From Pseudomonas viridiflava (lineage in GTDB: Bacteria > Pseudomonadota > Gammaproteobacteria > Pseudomonadales > Pseudomonadaceae): DNA of 64,000 nt. Where the stretch lies: positions 62,001 to 126,000 of the forward strand of contig NZ_UUON01000033.1 of assembly GCF_900590885.1 (NCBI RefSeq), read 5' to 3'. Below the pieces are notes generated by a model, which had not been told where the DNA came from, searched no databases, and saw nothing but the letters and a program-made list of their open reading frames with translations. The translations under genes were made by a program, and so were the position numbers. Shown piece after piece: positions 9,374 to 17,465 of this stretch (position 1 is the stretch's first letter; each line of letters begins with the position of its first letter).

Positions 9374-10169
9374 GGCGGCGATCCTTGGTATACCCGACTG
9401 CAGTACGGGAGACGCCATCGGCGGCCCGGTGGGAAAAAATCGGTGTGCGTTTGAGCAGCAGGCGCAGGGCCTGCCAGTAAATCGCGAGGCAGGTCTTGGC
9501 GGTCATCCACGGAAAGCGCCACAGGTAGCGGTGCAGGCTGGCGCGGTCGAGGGCTTCTTTTTGCAGGCTGAGGGTGGCGTCGAAGACTTTGTGTTCGCCC
9601 TGCCAGTCGGCCATGTGCACGCCGAGGCGCGCGGCGGGCGGACTGAAGCTCATGCGGTATTCCAGGTCGCGGGGCAAAAACGGCGACACATGAAACGCCT
9701 TGGCCACGGCGAAATGCTGGTGCTCGTCTGCGCCAAGGGCCTGGGCCGGCAGCACGTAGTGGTAGCGTTCGCGCCATGGGGTGTTGGTCACTTCACACAG
9801 GATCGCGGCCAGTTGCCCGTCGGCCTCGAAACAGTAGAAGAAACTCACCGGGTTAAAAGCCAGGCCCCAACTGCGGGCCTGGGTCAGCAGGCAGATAACG
9901 CCCTCGGGGGTACGCCCCAGGGCCTTGCCGACTTCCTGGCGCACGGCATCGGTGAGACTCATGCCGTGGCGCGTCAATTCACGCAGGTAATCCTGCTGGC
10001 GAAAACCGAAGGGCGCCAGGCGGCTCGCGCCGGCCAGGGGCGAGAGCCCGAGCACTTGGTCTTGTTCGCTTAAATCCAGGTACAGCAGGCCGATGCGGTA
10101 GCGAAAGGCGTGGGCCTTGGGCGCGAAGCGCCGATGGGCGATCCAGCCGCTGTACAGGGCGCTGTTCAC
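9360..10169 (-). CDS. DUF1365 family protein
   Basis: A 269-residue protein beginning with GTG (VNSALYSGWI). The motifs HRRFAPKAHAFRYRI near the N-terminus and NPVSFFYCF in the middle are those of DUF1365, a family found almost always beside an amine-oxidase-like FAD protein and a Cfa-like methyltransferase. Biochemical role unknown. GTGA overlap with the upstream FAD gene and a 14-base overlap with cfa downstream put it inside one translationally coupled operon. Confidence 0.88.
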   Translation of the reverse strand: MNSALYSGWIAHRRFAPKAHAFRYRIGLLYLDLSEQDQVLGLSPLAGASRLAPFGFRQQDYLRELTRHGMSLTDAVRQEVGKALGRTPEGVICLLTQARSWGLAFNPVSFFYCFEADGQLAAILCEVTNTPWRERYHYVLPAQALGADEHQHFAVAKAFHVSPFLPRDLEYRMSFSPPAARLGVHMADWQGEHKVFDATLSLQKEALDRASLHRYLWRFPWMTAKTCLAIYWQALRLLLKRTPIFSHRAADGVSRTAVGYTKDRRHEIP

Positions 10170-11413
10170 AGGCTTTCCCCGAACGCCTGGGCCACGCGCA
10201 AGGCGCTGACCACGCCGTCTTCGTGAAAGCCGTTGGCCCAGTAGGCGCCGCAATAGTAGGTGTGGCGCGCGCCATGCAATTCTTCCCAGCGATTTTGCGC
10301 CGCCACCGCCGCCAGGCTGTATTGCGGATGGGCGTAGGTGTAGCGCGCGAGCACCTTCAGCGGGTTGATCATCGCCGTCTGGTTGAGGCTGACGCAAAAG
10401 GTGGTGGCGCTGTCGATGCCTTGCAGGATGTTCATGTCGTAGGTGACGGCGGCCTGGTTCTGCGCGCTGTCGGTGAGCCGGTAATTCCAGCTGGCCCACG
10501 CCAGTTTGCGGTCCGGCAGCAGGCGGGTGTCGGTGTGCAGTACCACGTCGTTGTCGGCGTAGGGCAGGGCGCCGAGAATCTCCTGTTCGGCCGGGCTCGG
10601 GTCGGCGAGCAGCGCCAGTGCCTGGTCGCTGTGGCAGGCGAACACCACCTTGTCGAAGGCTTCGGTGCCGGCGGTGCTGTGGATAACCACGCCCTCGGCG
10701 TCGCGTTCAACCCCGTGCACCGGGCAGTTGAGGCGGATCTGTTCGCGAAAGCTGCGGGTCAGCGGTTCGATATAGCGGCTGGAGCCGCCCTCGATCACGC
10801 ACCATTGCGGGCGGTTGTTCACCGACAGCAAACCGTGGTTCTTGAAGAAGCGCACAAAGAACTGCAACGGGAAACCGAGCATGTCCGCCAGGGACATCGA
10901 CCAGATCGCCGCGCCCATCGGCACGATGTAATGGCGGATAAAGCGTGGGCCATAACCGCCGGCTTCGAGGTAGTCGCCGAGGGTCATCTCGGCGCTGATG
11001 CGTTGCTCTTGCAGGTCCAGCGGCGCCTGGCGGTTGAAGCGCAGGATGTCGCGCAACATGCCCCAAAACCCCGGCGACAGAATATTGCGCCGTTGGGCAA
11101 ACAGGCTGTTGAGGTTATTGCCGTTGTACTCGAACCCTTCGCTCTGGTCGCACACCGAAAAGCTCATCTCGGTGGGTTTGAACGTGACCCCGATCTGCCC
11201 CAGCAGGCGGATGAAGTTGGGGTAGGTCCAGTCGTTGAACACGATGAAACCGGTGTCCACGGCGTAGCTTTTACCCTCGACCGTCACGTCGACGGTGTGG
11301 GTATGCCCGCCAATGCGGTCGCCGGCCTCGAACAGCGTGATGTCGTGGCTACGGCTGAGCAGGTAGGCGCTGGTCAACCCGGCGATGCCGCTGCCGATAA
11401 TGGCGATCTTCAC
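10166..11413 (-). CDS. FAD-dependent oxidoreductase, amine-oxidase-like
   Basis: A 415-residue flavoprotein. The dinucleotide-binding motif IGSGIAGLTSAYLL is at residues 5-18 and is followed by the GGHTHT segment that touches the flavin; the C-terminal part has the second FAD-contact region. The start is GTG at 11413, overlapping the SDR stop as GTGA. The family (NAD/FAD-binding, COG2907) travels with DUF1365 and Cfa homologues. The UfaD desaturase of furan fatty-acid synthesis is one proposed analogue, but identity is not shown here. Confidence 0.88.
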   Translation of the reverse strand: MKIAIIGSGIAGLTSAYLLSRSHDITLFEAGDRIGGHTHTVDVTVEGKSYAVDTGFIVFNDWTYPNFIRLLGQIGVTFKPTEMSFSVCDQSEGFEYNGNNLNSLFAQRRNILSPGFWGMLRDILRFNRQAPLDLQEQRISAEMTLGDYLEAGGYGPRFIRHYIVPMGAAIWSMSLADMLGFPLQFFVRFFKNHGLLSVNNRPQWCVIEGGSSRYIEPLTRSFREQIRLNCPVHGVERDAEGVVIHSTAGTEAFDKVVFACHSDQALALLADPSPAEQEILGALPYADNDVVLHTDTRLLPDRKLAWASWNYRLTDSAQNQAAVTYDMNILQGIDSATTFCVSLNQTAMINPLKVLARYTYAHPQYSLAAVAAQNRWEELHGARHTYYCGAYWANGFHEDGVVSALRVAQAFGESL

Positions 11414-12192
11414 AGGTCGTCCTTCTGCGGTGGCGGGCTGCGCAGCATGCGTTTGCCGATGATCAATTGCGCACGGTTGGGCAGCTTGGACAGCGGCCAC
11501 AAGGTGGCGATGAACATCGCAGGGAAGGCGATTTCCAGCGGGCGTTTGTCCAGCTTGGCGAAGATATGCCGCGCAGCTTTATCCGCCGACCAGCTCAGGG
11601 GCATCGGGAAATCATTGCGTTCGGTCAGCGGCGTGTCGACAAAGCCCGGGCTGATCACCGTGACGTCGATGTTTTCCGGCGACAGGCTGATGCGCAGCGC
11701 TTCAAACAGGTAGCGCAGCCCGGCCTTGGACGCGCCATACGCTTCGGCGCGCGGCATCGGTAGATAGGTCACGGCGCTGGCGACGCCCACCAGGTGCGGC
11801 GTGTTGCCGGCGCGCAACAGCGGCAGCGCGGCTTCGATGCAATAGCTGCTCGCCAGCAGGTTGGTGCGCACCACGTGCTCGACGATGGAAGAATCAAATT
11901 GCCGTGCGTCGACGTATTCACAGGTGCCGGCGTTGAGAATCACCGTGTCGACCGAGCCCCAGGCGGCGGCGATCTGCTCGCCGATCTCACGCACGGTCTG
12001 GCTGTTGGTCAGGTCGCCGGGCACCACCAGCACTTGCCCCGGAAAGCGCTGGGCGAGGGCTTGCAGCGGGCCTTTGCTGCGCGAGCTGAGGGCCACGTGG
12101 GCGCCGCTGTTGAGCAACTCCACGGCCAGTGACGCGCCGATGCCACTGCTGGCGCCGGTCAGCCAATATCGGCGGGGCGGTGTAGGGTTCAT
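11410..12192 (-). CDS. short-chain dehydrogenase/reductase
   Basis: A 260-residue classical SDR: cofactor loop TGASSGIG at residues 12-19, NAG motif (LNAGTCEY) near residue 90, and the catalytic YGASK (Tyr and Lys four apart) near residue 152. It is NAD(P)H-dependent with unknown substrate. It overlaps the NTF2-like gene upstream (ATGA) and the FAD oxidoreductase downstream (GTGA). Confidence 0.92.
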   Translation of the reverse strand: MNPTPPRRYWLTGASSGIGASLAVELLNSGAHVALSSRSKGPLQALAQRFPGQVLVVPGDLTNSQTVREIGEQIAAAWGSVDTVILNAGTCEYVDARQFDSSIVEHVVRTNLLASSYCIEAALPLLRAGNTPHLVGVASAVTYLPMPRAEAYGASKAGLRYLFEALRISLSPENIDVTVISPGFVDTPLTERNDFPMPLSWSADKAARHIFAKLDKRPLEIAFPAMFIATLWPLSKLPNRAQLIIGKRMLRSPPPQKDDL

Positions 12193-12614
12193 CCCATTCT
12201 CCTTTTCAGCCAGCTTATGACCCGGCCGAGTACCGGCAGGTGTTCATAAAGCATGGCGCCGGCATCGAAATAATCGCGATGGCGGTACACCTTGTTATCG
12301 CGCCACATCAGGTGCGAGCAGCCTTCCACTCGGATCACCTGGCCGCCGTTGAGGCGCGGGTGGCAAAAACTCATTTTCCAGCGCAGGTAGCCTTCGCCTT
12401 CGGCCACTTGGTCGAAACCGTGAAAGTCGAAGCGTAGCTGGCTCACGTTGCTGTACAGCTCGGCGAAGTAGCGCTGCAGCGCGGGCAGGCCGTGAACCTC
12501 ATGCAGCGGGTCGGTAAAGGCGATGTCTTTGCTGTACAGGCTGTCGAGCAGGTGCAGGTTGTGCTTGTCCAGCGTGGCAAAGGCTTGGGCGAACCGGCGC
12601 AGGAAGTCACTCAT
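12189..12614 (-). CDS. SnoaL/NTF2-like protein
   Basis: A 141-residue protein with the cone-shaped NTF2-like fold signature: FATLDKHNL, DPLHEVHG, then the WKMSFCHPRL strand and a GCSHLMW segment. I use MSDFLRRF at 12614 as start; it overlaps the phrB stop by eight bases. Such proteins are small-molecule binding pockets or enzymes. The substrate is not evident; operon neighbours suggest a lipid or aldehyde intermediate. Confidence 0.85.
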   Translation of the reverse strand: MSDFLRRFAQAFATLDKHNLHLLDSLYSKDIAFTDPLHEVHGLPALQRYFAELYSNVSQLRFDFHGFDQVAEGEGYLRWKMSFCHPRLNGGQVIRVEGCSHLMWRDNKVYRHRDYFDAGAMLYEHLPVLGRVISWLKRRMG

Positions 12615-14049
12615 GTTCGGCGACCCCCTGGCGTGAAGGCAGGTTGCGGAAGGCCGCCAGGGCGCGCGCGCGGGACTGCTTGAGGTCGACAATCGAGCGC
12701 GGGTAATCGGCCACGCCGAACAGGCCGCCGACGGCGTCGGGGTTGTGCACTTCCTTTTTATTCAGCGCGGCCAGTTCCGGCAGCCAGTGCTTGATAAACA
12801 CGCCTTCGCCGTCGAATTTTTCCGACTGGCTCAACGGGCTGAAAATCCGGAAATACGGCGCCGAGTCGGTGCCGGTCGACGAACTCCACTGCCAGCCGCC
12901 GTTGTTGGCCGCCAGGTCGCCGTCGATCAGGTGGCGCATGAAGAAGCGCTCGCCTTCGCGCCAGTCGATCAGCAGGTTCTTGGTCAGGAACATCGCCACC
13001 ACCATGCGCAGGCGGTTGTGCATCCAGCCGGTTTCGAGCAGTTGGCGCATGGCCGCGTCGATGATCGGCAGGCCGGTGCGCGCTTGCTGCCAGGCGGCGA
13101 GGTCCTTGGGCGCGTTACGCCAGGCCAGCGCTTCGGTCTCGGGGCGGAACGCGCGATGCCGCGAGACCCGTGGGTAGCCGACCAGAATGTGTTTGTAGAA
13201 CTCACGCCAGAGCAATTCGTTGATCCAGGTGATGGCGCCGATGTCGCCACTTTCGAATTCGCCCCTGTTGGTTTGCAGCGCCGCGTGCAGGCATTGACGC
13301 GGCGAAACCACGCCGGCGGCGAGGTAGGCAGACAGCTGGCTGGTGCCTGGCTTGGCCGGGAAGTCGCGCTCGTCCTTGTAATAGCTGATCTGCTGATCGG
13401 CGAAGGCGTCGAGGCGGCGCCGGGCTTCGTCTTCACCGGCGGGCCAGAGGGCGCGCAAGGTGTCGCTCGGCGGCTCGAAACCCTTAACCTGATCGGGGAT
13501 CGGGTCGCTTTTCAACTCAAGCGGTGCCTGGGCGTTTGGCGTCGCGACCAAACGTGGCAGAGCGCTGTGCAAGCGGCTGTAGCAGACCTTGCGGAACTGG
13601 CTGAACACCTGGAAATAGGTCCCGGTTTTGGTCAGCACGCTGCCGGGTTGGAAAAACAGTTGGTCGAGGTAGCTGTGGAAGGTCACGCCGTCGGCTTCCA
13701 GGGCCTTTGCCACTGCTGCATCACGGCGGCTTTCATGTACGCCATATTCTTCGTTGACGTGCACCGACTCCACCGACAGTTCGCGGCACAGCTCACCGAG
13801 CACGGCGGGCGCCTGGTCCCAGGCTGCCGCGTGGCGAATCAGCAAGGGAATATTCAATTCGCCCAGGGCCCGGCTCAGGTGCTGCAGGTTGCGCAGCCAG
13901 AAATCCACTTTGCACGGCGCGTCGTCGTGGGCCAGCCATTGTTCTGGGGTGATGAGGTACACGGCAGCCACTGGGCCGCGCTGGCAGGCGGCGGTCAGGG
14001 CGGTGTTGTCGTGTAGGCGCAGGTCGGTGCGCAGCCAGATCAAGTGCAT
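12607..14049 (-). CDS. phrB: deoxyribodipyrimidine (CPD) photolyase
   Basis: Uses near-UV/blue light to split cyclobutane pyrimidine dimers in DNA. The 480 residues comprise the N-terminal alpha/beta antenna domain (LIWLRTDLRLHDN at the start) and the C-terminal FAD domain. The latter has NELLWREFYKHI and the WSSSTGTDSAPYFRIFSP flavin-site block near residue 380. The length equals other class I photolyases. The ATG abuts the stop of the LitR-like regulator gene with no gap. A promoter of its own is not seen; light-controlled transcription from 16 kb is likely. Confidence 0.96.
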   Translation of the reverse strand: MHLIWLRTDLRLHDNTALTAACQRGPVAAVYLITPEQWLAHDDAPCKVDFWLRNLQHLSRALGELNIPLLIRHAAAWDQAPAVLGELCRELSVESVHVNEEYGVHESRRDAAVAKALEADGVTFHSYLDQLFFQPGSVLTKTGTYFQVFSQFRKVCYSRLHSALPRLVATPNAQAPLELKSDPIPDQVKGFEPPSDTLRALWPAGEDEARRRLDAFADQQISYYKDERDFPAKPGTSQLSAYLAAGVVSPRQCLHAALQTNRGEFESGDIGAITWINELLWREFYKHILVGYPRVSRHRAFRPETEALAWRNAPKDLAAWQQARTGLPIIDAAMRQLLETGWMHNRLRMVVAMFLTKNLLIDWREGERFFMRHLIDGDLAANNGGWQWSSSTGTDSAPYFRIFSPLSQSEKFDGEGVFIKHWLPELAALNKKEVHNPDAVGGLFGVADYPRSIVDLKQSRARALAAFRNLPSRQGVAEHE

Positions 14050-14979
14050 TTAAAGAAGTCCACGCTGGATCAGTATCTGATGGGCCGATAAGGGGTCTTC
14101 GGCCACGCACAATTGCGGGGTGTCACGGGTTAATACGGCCAGCTCCGCCTGATGGATGCATACCGTTGGTCCGACGATTAACGTTGGGCAATCGACGTTA
14201 ACCAAAAGTTTTGCGAGTGCCGACAGGTGGAGAGCCTTGCTCGAATACAGCAGCACGGCGCGCGGTTGCAGGTGTTCCACCGCCAGGGCCAGCTCGCCGG
14301 CGGGCAGCGGCCAGTCGAAGACTTCCACCGGGCAATCGGCGCTGCTGGCCAGCCAGGCGCTGAGCCACAGGTGCGGCTCCAGGGGCAGGTCGGACTGGTT
14401 GACCAGCAGCAGCGGCGGGCCCTGCAGCTGGCGGTTGTTGTGATAAATGCGCGCGCCAAACTTGCTGCGCAGCCACGACAGCAAAAACACCCGCTCCATC
14501 TGCGCGCCAAATTGCCCCTGCCATTTGAGTTCCAATTCTTGCAGCAGCGGCAGCAGCAGTTGCTCGCACAGGGTGCGCGGTGGGTATAGCGCCATGGCCT
14601 GGTTGAAGGCGTCGTCGACGCGGCGTTCGTTCAGCTCGCTGATGGCGTTGACCAGGGTTTGGCGCAAGGCATGCCATTCGTTCTCGACCGTATCCGGCAA
14701 GGCCTGGGCCGAGTCGATCAGGCCTTTGACCTGGCTGACCGGCACGCCGCGATTGAGCCAGGTGAGGATGGTGTGGATGCGTTGCACATGCTCGGCGCTG
14801 AACAGCCGATGGCCCTTGGGTGTGCGCTGCGGCACGATCAGGCCATAGCGGCGTTCCCAGGCGCGCAGGGTCACGGCATTGACGCCGGTTTGGCGCGCCA
14901 CTTCGCGAATCGGCAGCCAGCCGTCTTCGAAGGCTTGGGCGAGGTCTTCGCCGGGTTCGTCTTGCAGGGCAGCTTTCAT
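14050..14979 (-). CDS. MerR-family regulator of class II LitR/CarH (PplR-like) type
   Basis: A 309-residue transcription factor. Residues 22-90 form a MerR winged helix (IREVARQTGVNAVTLRAWER, then GHRLFS). Residues 100-190 are a helical bundle and the rest resembles a cobalamin-binding Rossmann domain. The canonical B12 motif DxHxxG is absent: the equivalent stretch reads through VEVFDWPLPAGE, which makes it class II. Class II LitR proteins of P. putida (PplR1-3) repress light-inducible genes and take the signal from separate LOV photoreceptors. The gene lies directly upstream of phrB, and operators matching the PplR site precede the operon, suggesting autoregulation. Confidence 0.85.
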   Translation of the reverse strand: MKAALQDEPGEDLAQAFEDGWLPIREVARQTGVNAVTLRAWERRYGLIVPQRTPKGHRLFSAEHVQRIHTILTWLNRGVPVSQVKGLIDSAQALPDTVENEWHALRQTLVNAISELNERRVDDAFNQAMALYPPRTLCEQLLLPLLQELELKWQGQFGAQMERVFLLSWLRSKFGARIYHNNRQLQGPPLLLVNQSDLPLEPHLWLSAWLASSADCPVEVFDWPLPAGELALAVEHLQPRAVLLYSSKALHLSALAKLLVNVDCPTLIVGPTVCIHQAELAVLTRDTPQLCVAEDPLSAHQILIQRGLL

Positions 14980-14982
14980 CGG

Positions 14983-15945
14983 TCAGATCGCATTACGTAG
15001 GCTGAGGTTTTCCGGGTGCGGTTGCAGGTAAGCCTGTTGCGCGATGTAGCGGTCCGGGTGTTGGCGAAAATGGTGTTTGAGCAAGGTCAGCGGCACCACC
15101 AGCGGCACGATGCCGTGGCGGTATTGGCCGATGACGGTTTGCATTTCCTGTTTGTCATCGGCGCTGATGGCCTGCTTGAGGTAGCCGCTTATGTGCTGCA
15201 GCACATTGGTGTGGGTGCCGCGCGTCGCGCATTTTTTCAGGCCGGTCATCAGTTCGGTGAAGTAGCAGTCGGCCAACTCATTGAGGTGGGTGGCCTTGCC
15301 CATGCTTCCGAGCAGGTGGCCGAGGCTTTTGTAATGCACCGGGCTGTGGGCCATCAGCAGGTATTTGTAGCGCGAGTGAAAGGCCAGCAGGCGGTGACGG
15401 GTCAGGCCTTCGGCCAGCAGTTGTTGCCAGCTGGCGTAGACGAAGACGCGGGTCAGGAAGTTTTCCCGCAGCACCGGGTCATTCAGCCGACCGTCTTCTT
15501 CCACCGGCAGGTTGGGGTGGCGTGCGCAAAACGCCTGGGCGTAGATGCCGCGCCCGCCGCCGTCCACCGGCGTGCCGTTGTCGCGGTAGACCTTGACCCG
15601 CTCCAGGCCGCAAGACGGCGACTTCTGCATAAAAATGTAACCGCACAGGTCGGTGTGTTCGGCAGCCATCTGCTGGCCGTAATCGTCCAGCGGCTGGGTG
15701 ACATTCAGCTCGCGGTGCACGGTGCCTACGGCTTGCGGGTGGGCCGGGTCGCCGACCAAGCGGATCGGTTCGCGGGGGATACCCAGGCCGATGGCGACTT
15801 CGGGGCACAGCGGCACAAAGTCGAAATAATCAGCGAGGGTCTGGCTGCACAGCAGGGATTGTTTATGCCCGCCGTTGAAGCGCACGTTCTCGCCGAGCAG
15901 GCAGGCGCTGATGGCGATCTTGGGCTTGGAGCCGGTGTTGGACAT
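14983..15945 (-). CDS. DUF523 + DUF1722 (YbgA-like) protein
   Basis: A 320-residue two-domain protein. DUF523 (about residues 8-160) has SACLLGENVRFNGG and the conserved SPSCG cysteine motif; DUF1722 (about 190-310) corresponds to E. coli YbgA. YbgA is encoded next to phr in E. coli as well, so a link to photolyase function is an old genomic hint without known biochemistry. The start is ATG at 15945 with GAGG seven bases upstream. It is the first gene of the operon; the LitR-like gene begins three bases after its stop. Confidence 0.88.
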   Translation of the reverse strand: MSNTGSKPKIAISACLLGENVRFNGGHKQSLLCSQTLADYFDFVPLCPEVAIGLGIPREPIRLVGDPAHPQAVGTVHRELNVTQPLDDYGQQMAAEHTDLCGYIFMQKSPSCGLERVKVYRDNGTPVDGGGRGIYAQAFCARHPNLPVEEDGRLNDPVLRENFLTRVFVYASWQQLLAEGLTRHRLLAFHSRYKYLLMAHSPVHYKSLGHLLGSMGKATHLNELADCYFTELMTGLKKCATRGTHTNVLQHISGYLKQAISADDKQEMQTVIGQYRHGIVPLVVPLTLLKHHFRQHPDRYIAQQAYLQPHPENLSLRNAI

Positions 15946-15967
15946 AAGCAAACCTCTGCGAGATTCC

Positions 15968-15991
15968 TGTACAAGGCTGAAATCTTGTACA
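15968..15991 (-). promoter_or_regulatory. predicted LitR/PplR operator A
   Basis: TGTACA at 15968-15973 and again at 15986-15991, separated by 12 bases. This fits the consensus reported for P. putida PplR1, T(G/A)TACA-N12-TGTA(C/T)A (recalled from the literature). It lies between the predicted -10 box and the first gene of the photolyase operon, where a bound repressor would block transcription. Confidence 0.8.
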
Positions 15992-16001
15992 ACTAAATCT
16001 C

Positions 16002-16029
16002 ATCATAGGTTTGATGCTGTACAAGTCAA
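16002..16029 (-). promoter_or_regulatory. predicted sigma-70 promoter of the photolyase operon
   Basis: On the minus strand TTGACT (16029-16024) and TATGAT (16007-16002) are 16 bases apart and point at the DUF523/DUF1722 gene. Operator B overlaps the spacer and upstream region, and operator A lies just downstream of the -10 box, so repressor binding would cover both sides. Confidence 0.6.
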
Positions 16030-16041
16030 ATATTTTGTACA
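16018..16041 (-). promoter_or_regulatory. predicted LitR/PplR operator B
   Basis: TGTACA at 16018-16023 and 16036-16041, again with exactly 12 intervening bases, identical in architecture to operator A. It covers the predicted -35 box. Tandem sites of the same spacing 50 bases apart are unlikely by chance and suggest cooperative binding of tetrameric MerR/LitR protein. Confidence 0.8.
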
Positions 16042-16058
16042 AGTATTTTCCAGGCGGG

Positions 16059-16274
16059 TTATTTCCAGCCCATTCGCCAGGCGTCGGCGTCTTGCAGGGT
16101 TTGCCAGGCCAGGCGCTCGGCGCGTCGGGTCATCACGGCTTGCAGTTCGATTTCCAGCACGCTGCCTTCCTCGTCACGAAACAGCTCGGTGACCAGGAAG
16201 TGTTTTTCCTTGTTGCGCGGATGGGCTGCTGTCCACTTCGACAGCAGCAGTTTGGCGGGGTTGATGCGGTTCAT
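16059..16274 (-). CDS. TIGR02450 family Trp-rich protein
   Basis: A 71-residue protein with tryptophans spread along the chain (LLLSKWTA, LAWQTLQ, AWRMGWK) and the KLLLSKWTA...EKHFLV pattern of the Trp-rich TIGR02450 family. Function unknown; the family is often found near photolyase or cryptochrome genes. It starts inside the stop of the FAD gene (ATGA overlap), so the two are coupled. It ends 18 bases before operator B, with no terminator seen between the two operons. Confidence 0.82.
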   Translation of the reverse strand: MNRINPAKLLLSKWTAAHPRNKEKHFLVTELFRDEEGSVLEIELQAVMTRRAERLAWQTLQDADAWRMGWK

Positions 16275-17257
16275 TGCAGGTGCTCGATCAAGCGTCGTGC
16301 GGCTTCCTGGCCACTGAGCCAGGCGCCCTCGACGCGGCCCGACAGGCACCAGTCGCCACACACATACAGGCCCAGGTCGGCGTCGGCGAGCACGCCAAAT
16401 TCATGCGCGCTGGACGGGCGCGCATACAGCCAGCGGTGCGCCAGGCTGAACGACGGCGCGGGCATGGCGCTGTGCAGCAACTCGGCGAAGGCGCCGTGCA
16501 GGTGTTCGATCACGGCTTCCTTGGGCAGGTCCAGATGGGCCTTGCTCCAGGCGCTGGTGGCGTGCAGCACCCAGGTGTCGAGGGTGTTATCGCGCCCGGG
16601 TTTGCTGCGGTTGCGCGCCAGCCAGTCGAGGGGGCTGTCTTGCACGAAGCAGCCTTCCATGGGCGTATCCAGCGGTTTGTCGAACGCCAGGGCGATGGCC
16701 CAGGTCGGGTCCATCTTCACCCCGGCGGCAGCACTTGCCAACTTCGGCGCGGCGGCCAGCAGGGCGGTGGCTTGCGGGGCGGGCGTGGCGATGATCACGT
16801 GGCTGAACGGGCCGTGATTGCCGCCGTCGGCATCCAGCAGGTTCCAGTGCTGTGTGCCTTGGAACACTTCGGTGATGCGGCAACCGAATTCCACCGGCAG
16901 GTCATCGAGCAGGGCGCGAGTGATCGCGCTCATGCGCGGCGTGCCGACCCAGCGGATCTGTTCATCGGGGGAGGGGGTGAGCTGGCCGGATTTGAAGTTG
17001 TACAGCTGTGGTTTCCATTGCTCGGCCCAGCCATTGCTCTGCCAGCGCTGCACTTCGTTGACGAAGCGGCGGTCGCGGGCGGTGAAATATTGCGCGCCCA
17101 TGTCCAGGGCGCCGGCATCGCTGCGCTTGCTGGACATGCGCCCACCACTGCCGCGGCTTTTATCGAAGAGTTTTACTGCGTGCCCCGCGTCTTGTAACGC
17201 TCGGGCGGCGGAGAGACCGGCGATGCCGGTGCCGATGATCGCGATGGGAACAGTCAT
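16271..17257 (-). CDS. renalase-like FAD/NAD(P)-dependent oxidoreductase
   Basis: A 328-residue flavoprotein with IGTGIAGLSAARAL at residues 7-20, the FDKSRGSGGRMSSKR segment typical of bacterial renalase-like proteins, and a C-terminal VCGDWCLSGRVEGAW flavin-contact motif. Bacterial renalases oxidise off-pathway dihydro isomers of NAD(P)H; that activity is plausible but unproved here. It leads a two-gene operon with the Trp-rich protein. A degenerate LitR-like site lies about 50 bases upstream of its ATG. Confidence 0.85.
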   Translation of the reverse strand: MTVPIAIIGTGIAGLSAARALQDAGHAVKLFDKSRGSGGRMSSKRSDAGALDMGAQYFTARDRRFVNEVQRWQSNGWAEQWKPQLYNFKSGQLTPSPDEQIRWVGTPRMSAITRALLDDLPVEFGCRITEVFQGTQHWNLLDADGGNHGPFSHVIIATPAPQATALLAAAPKLASAAAGVKMDPTWAIALAFDKPLDTPMEGCFVQDSPLDWLARNRSKPGRDNTLDTWVLHATSAWSKAHLDLPKEAVIEHLHGAFAELLHSAMPAPSFSLAHRWLYARPSSAHEFGVLADADLGLYVCGDWCLSGRVEGAWLSGQEAARRLIEHLQ

Positions 17258-17306
17258 GGGAGGCCTCGTTTTACCGTTGGGTACAGACTACGCCGACACC
17301 AATAGC

Positions 17307-17330
17307 TGTACAATATTGTTTTTTGGTATA
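17307..17330 (-). promoter_or_regulatory. degenerate LitR/PplR-type operator C
   Basis: On the coding strand of the renalase-like gene this reads TATACC-N12-TGTACA, one mismatch from T(G/A)TACA-N12-TGTA(C/T)A. It lies 50-73 bases upstream of the start codon. Because only one half is perfect, confidence is lower than for operators A and B, but spacing and position both fit. Confidence 0.5.
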
Positions 17331-17465
17331 AGTTTTGGCGTGCCTGTTCTAACGGCGTGACCTATGGTTAAAGCTGAGGCTTAAACAAGAGCCACGCCCG
17401 ATTACACATCCCTCTATACAAAATAGACCAGTGATGGGCGGCGAACGTTACATGAGGAAGATCCC

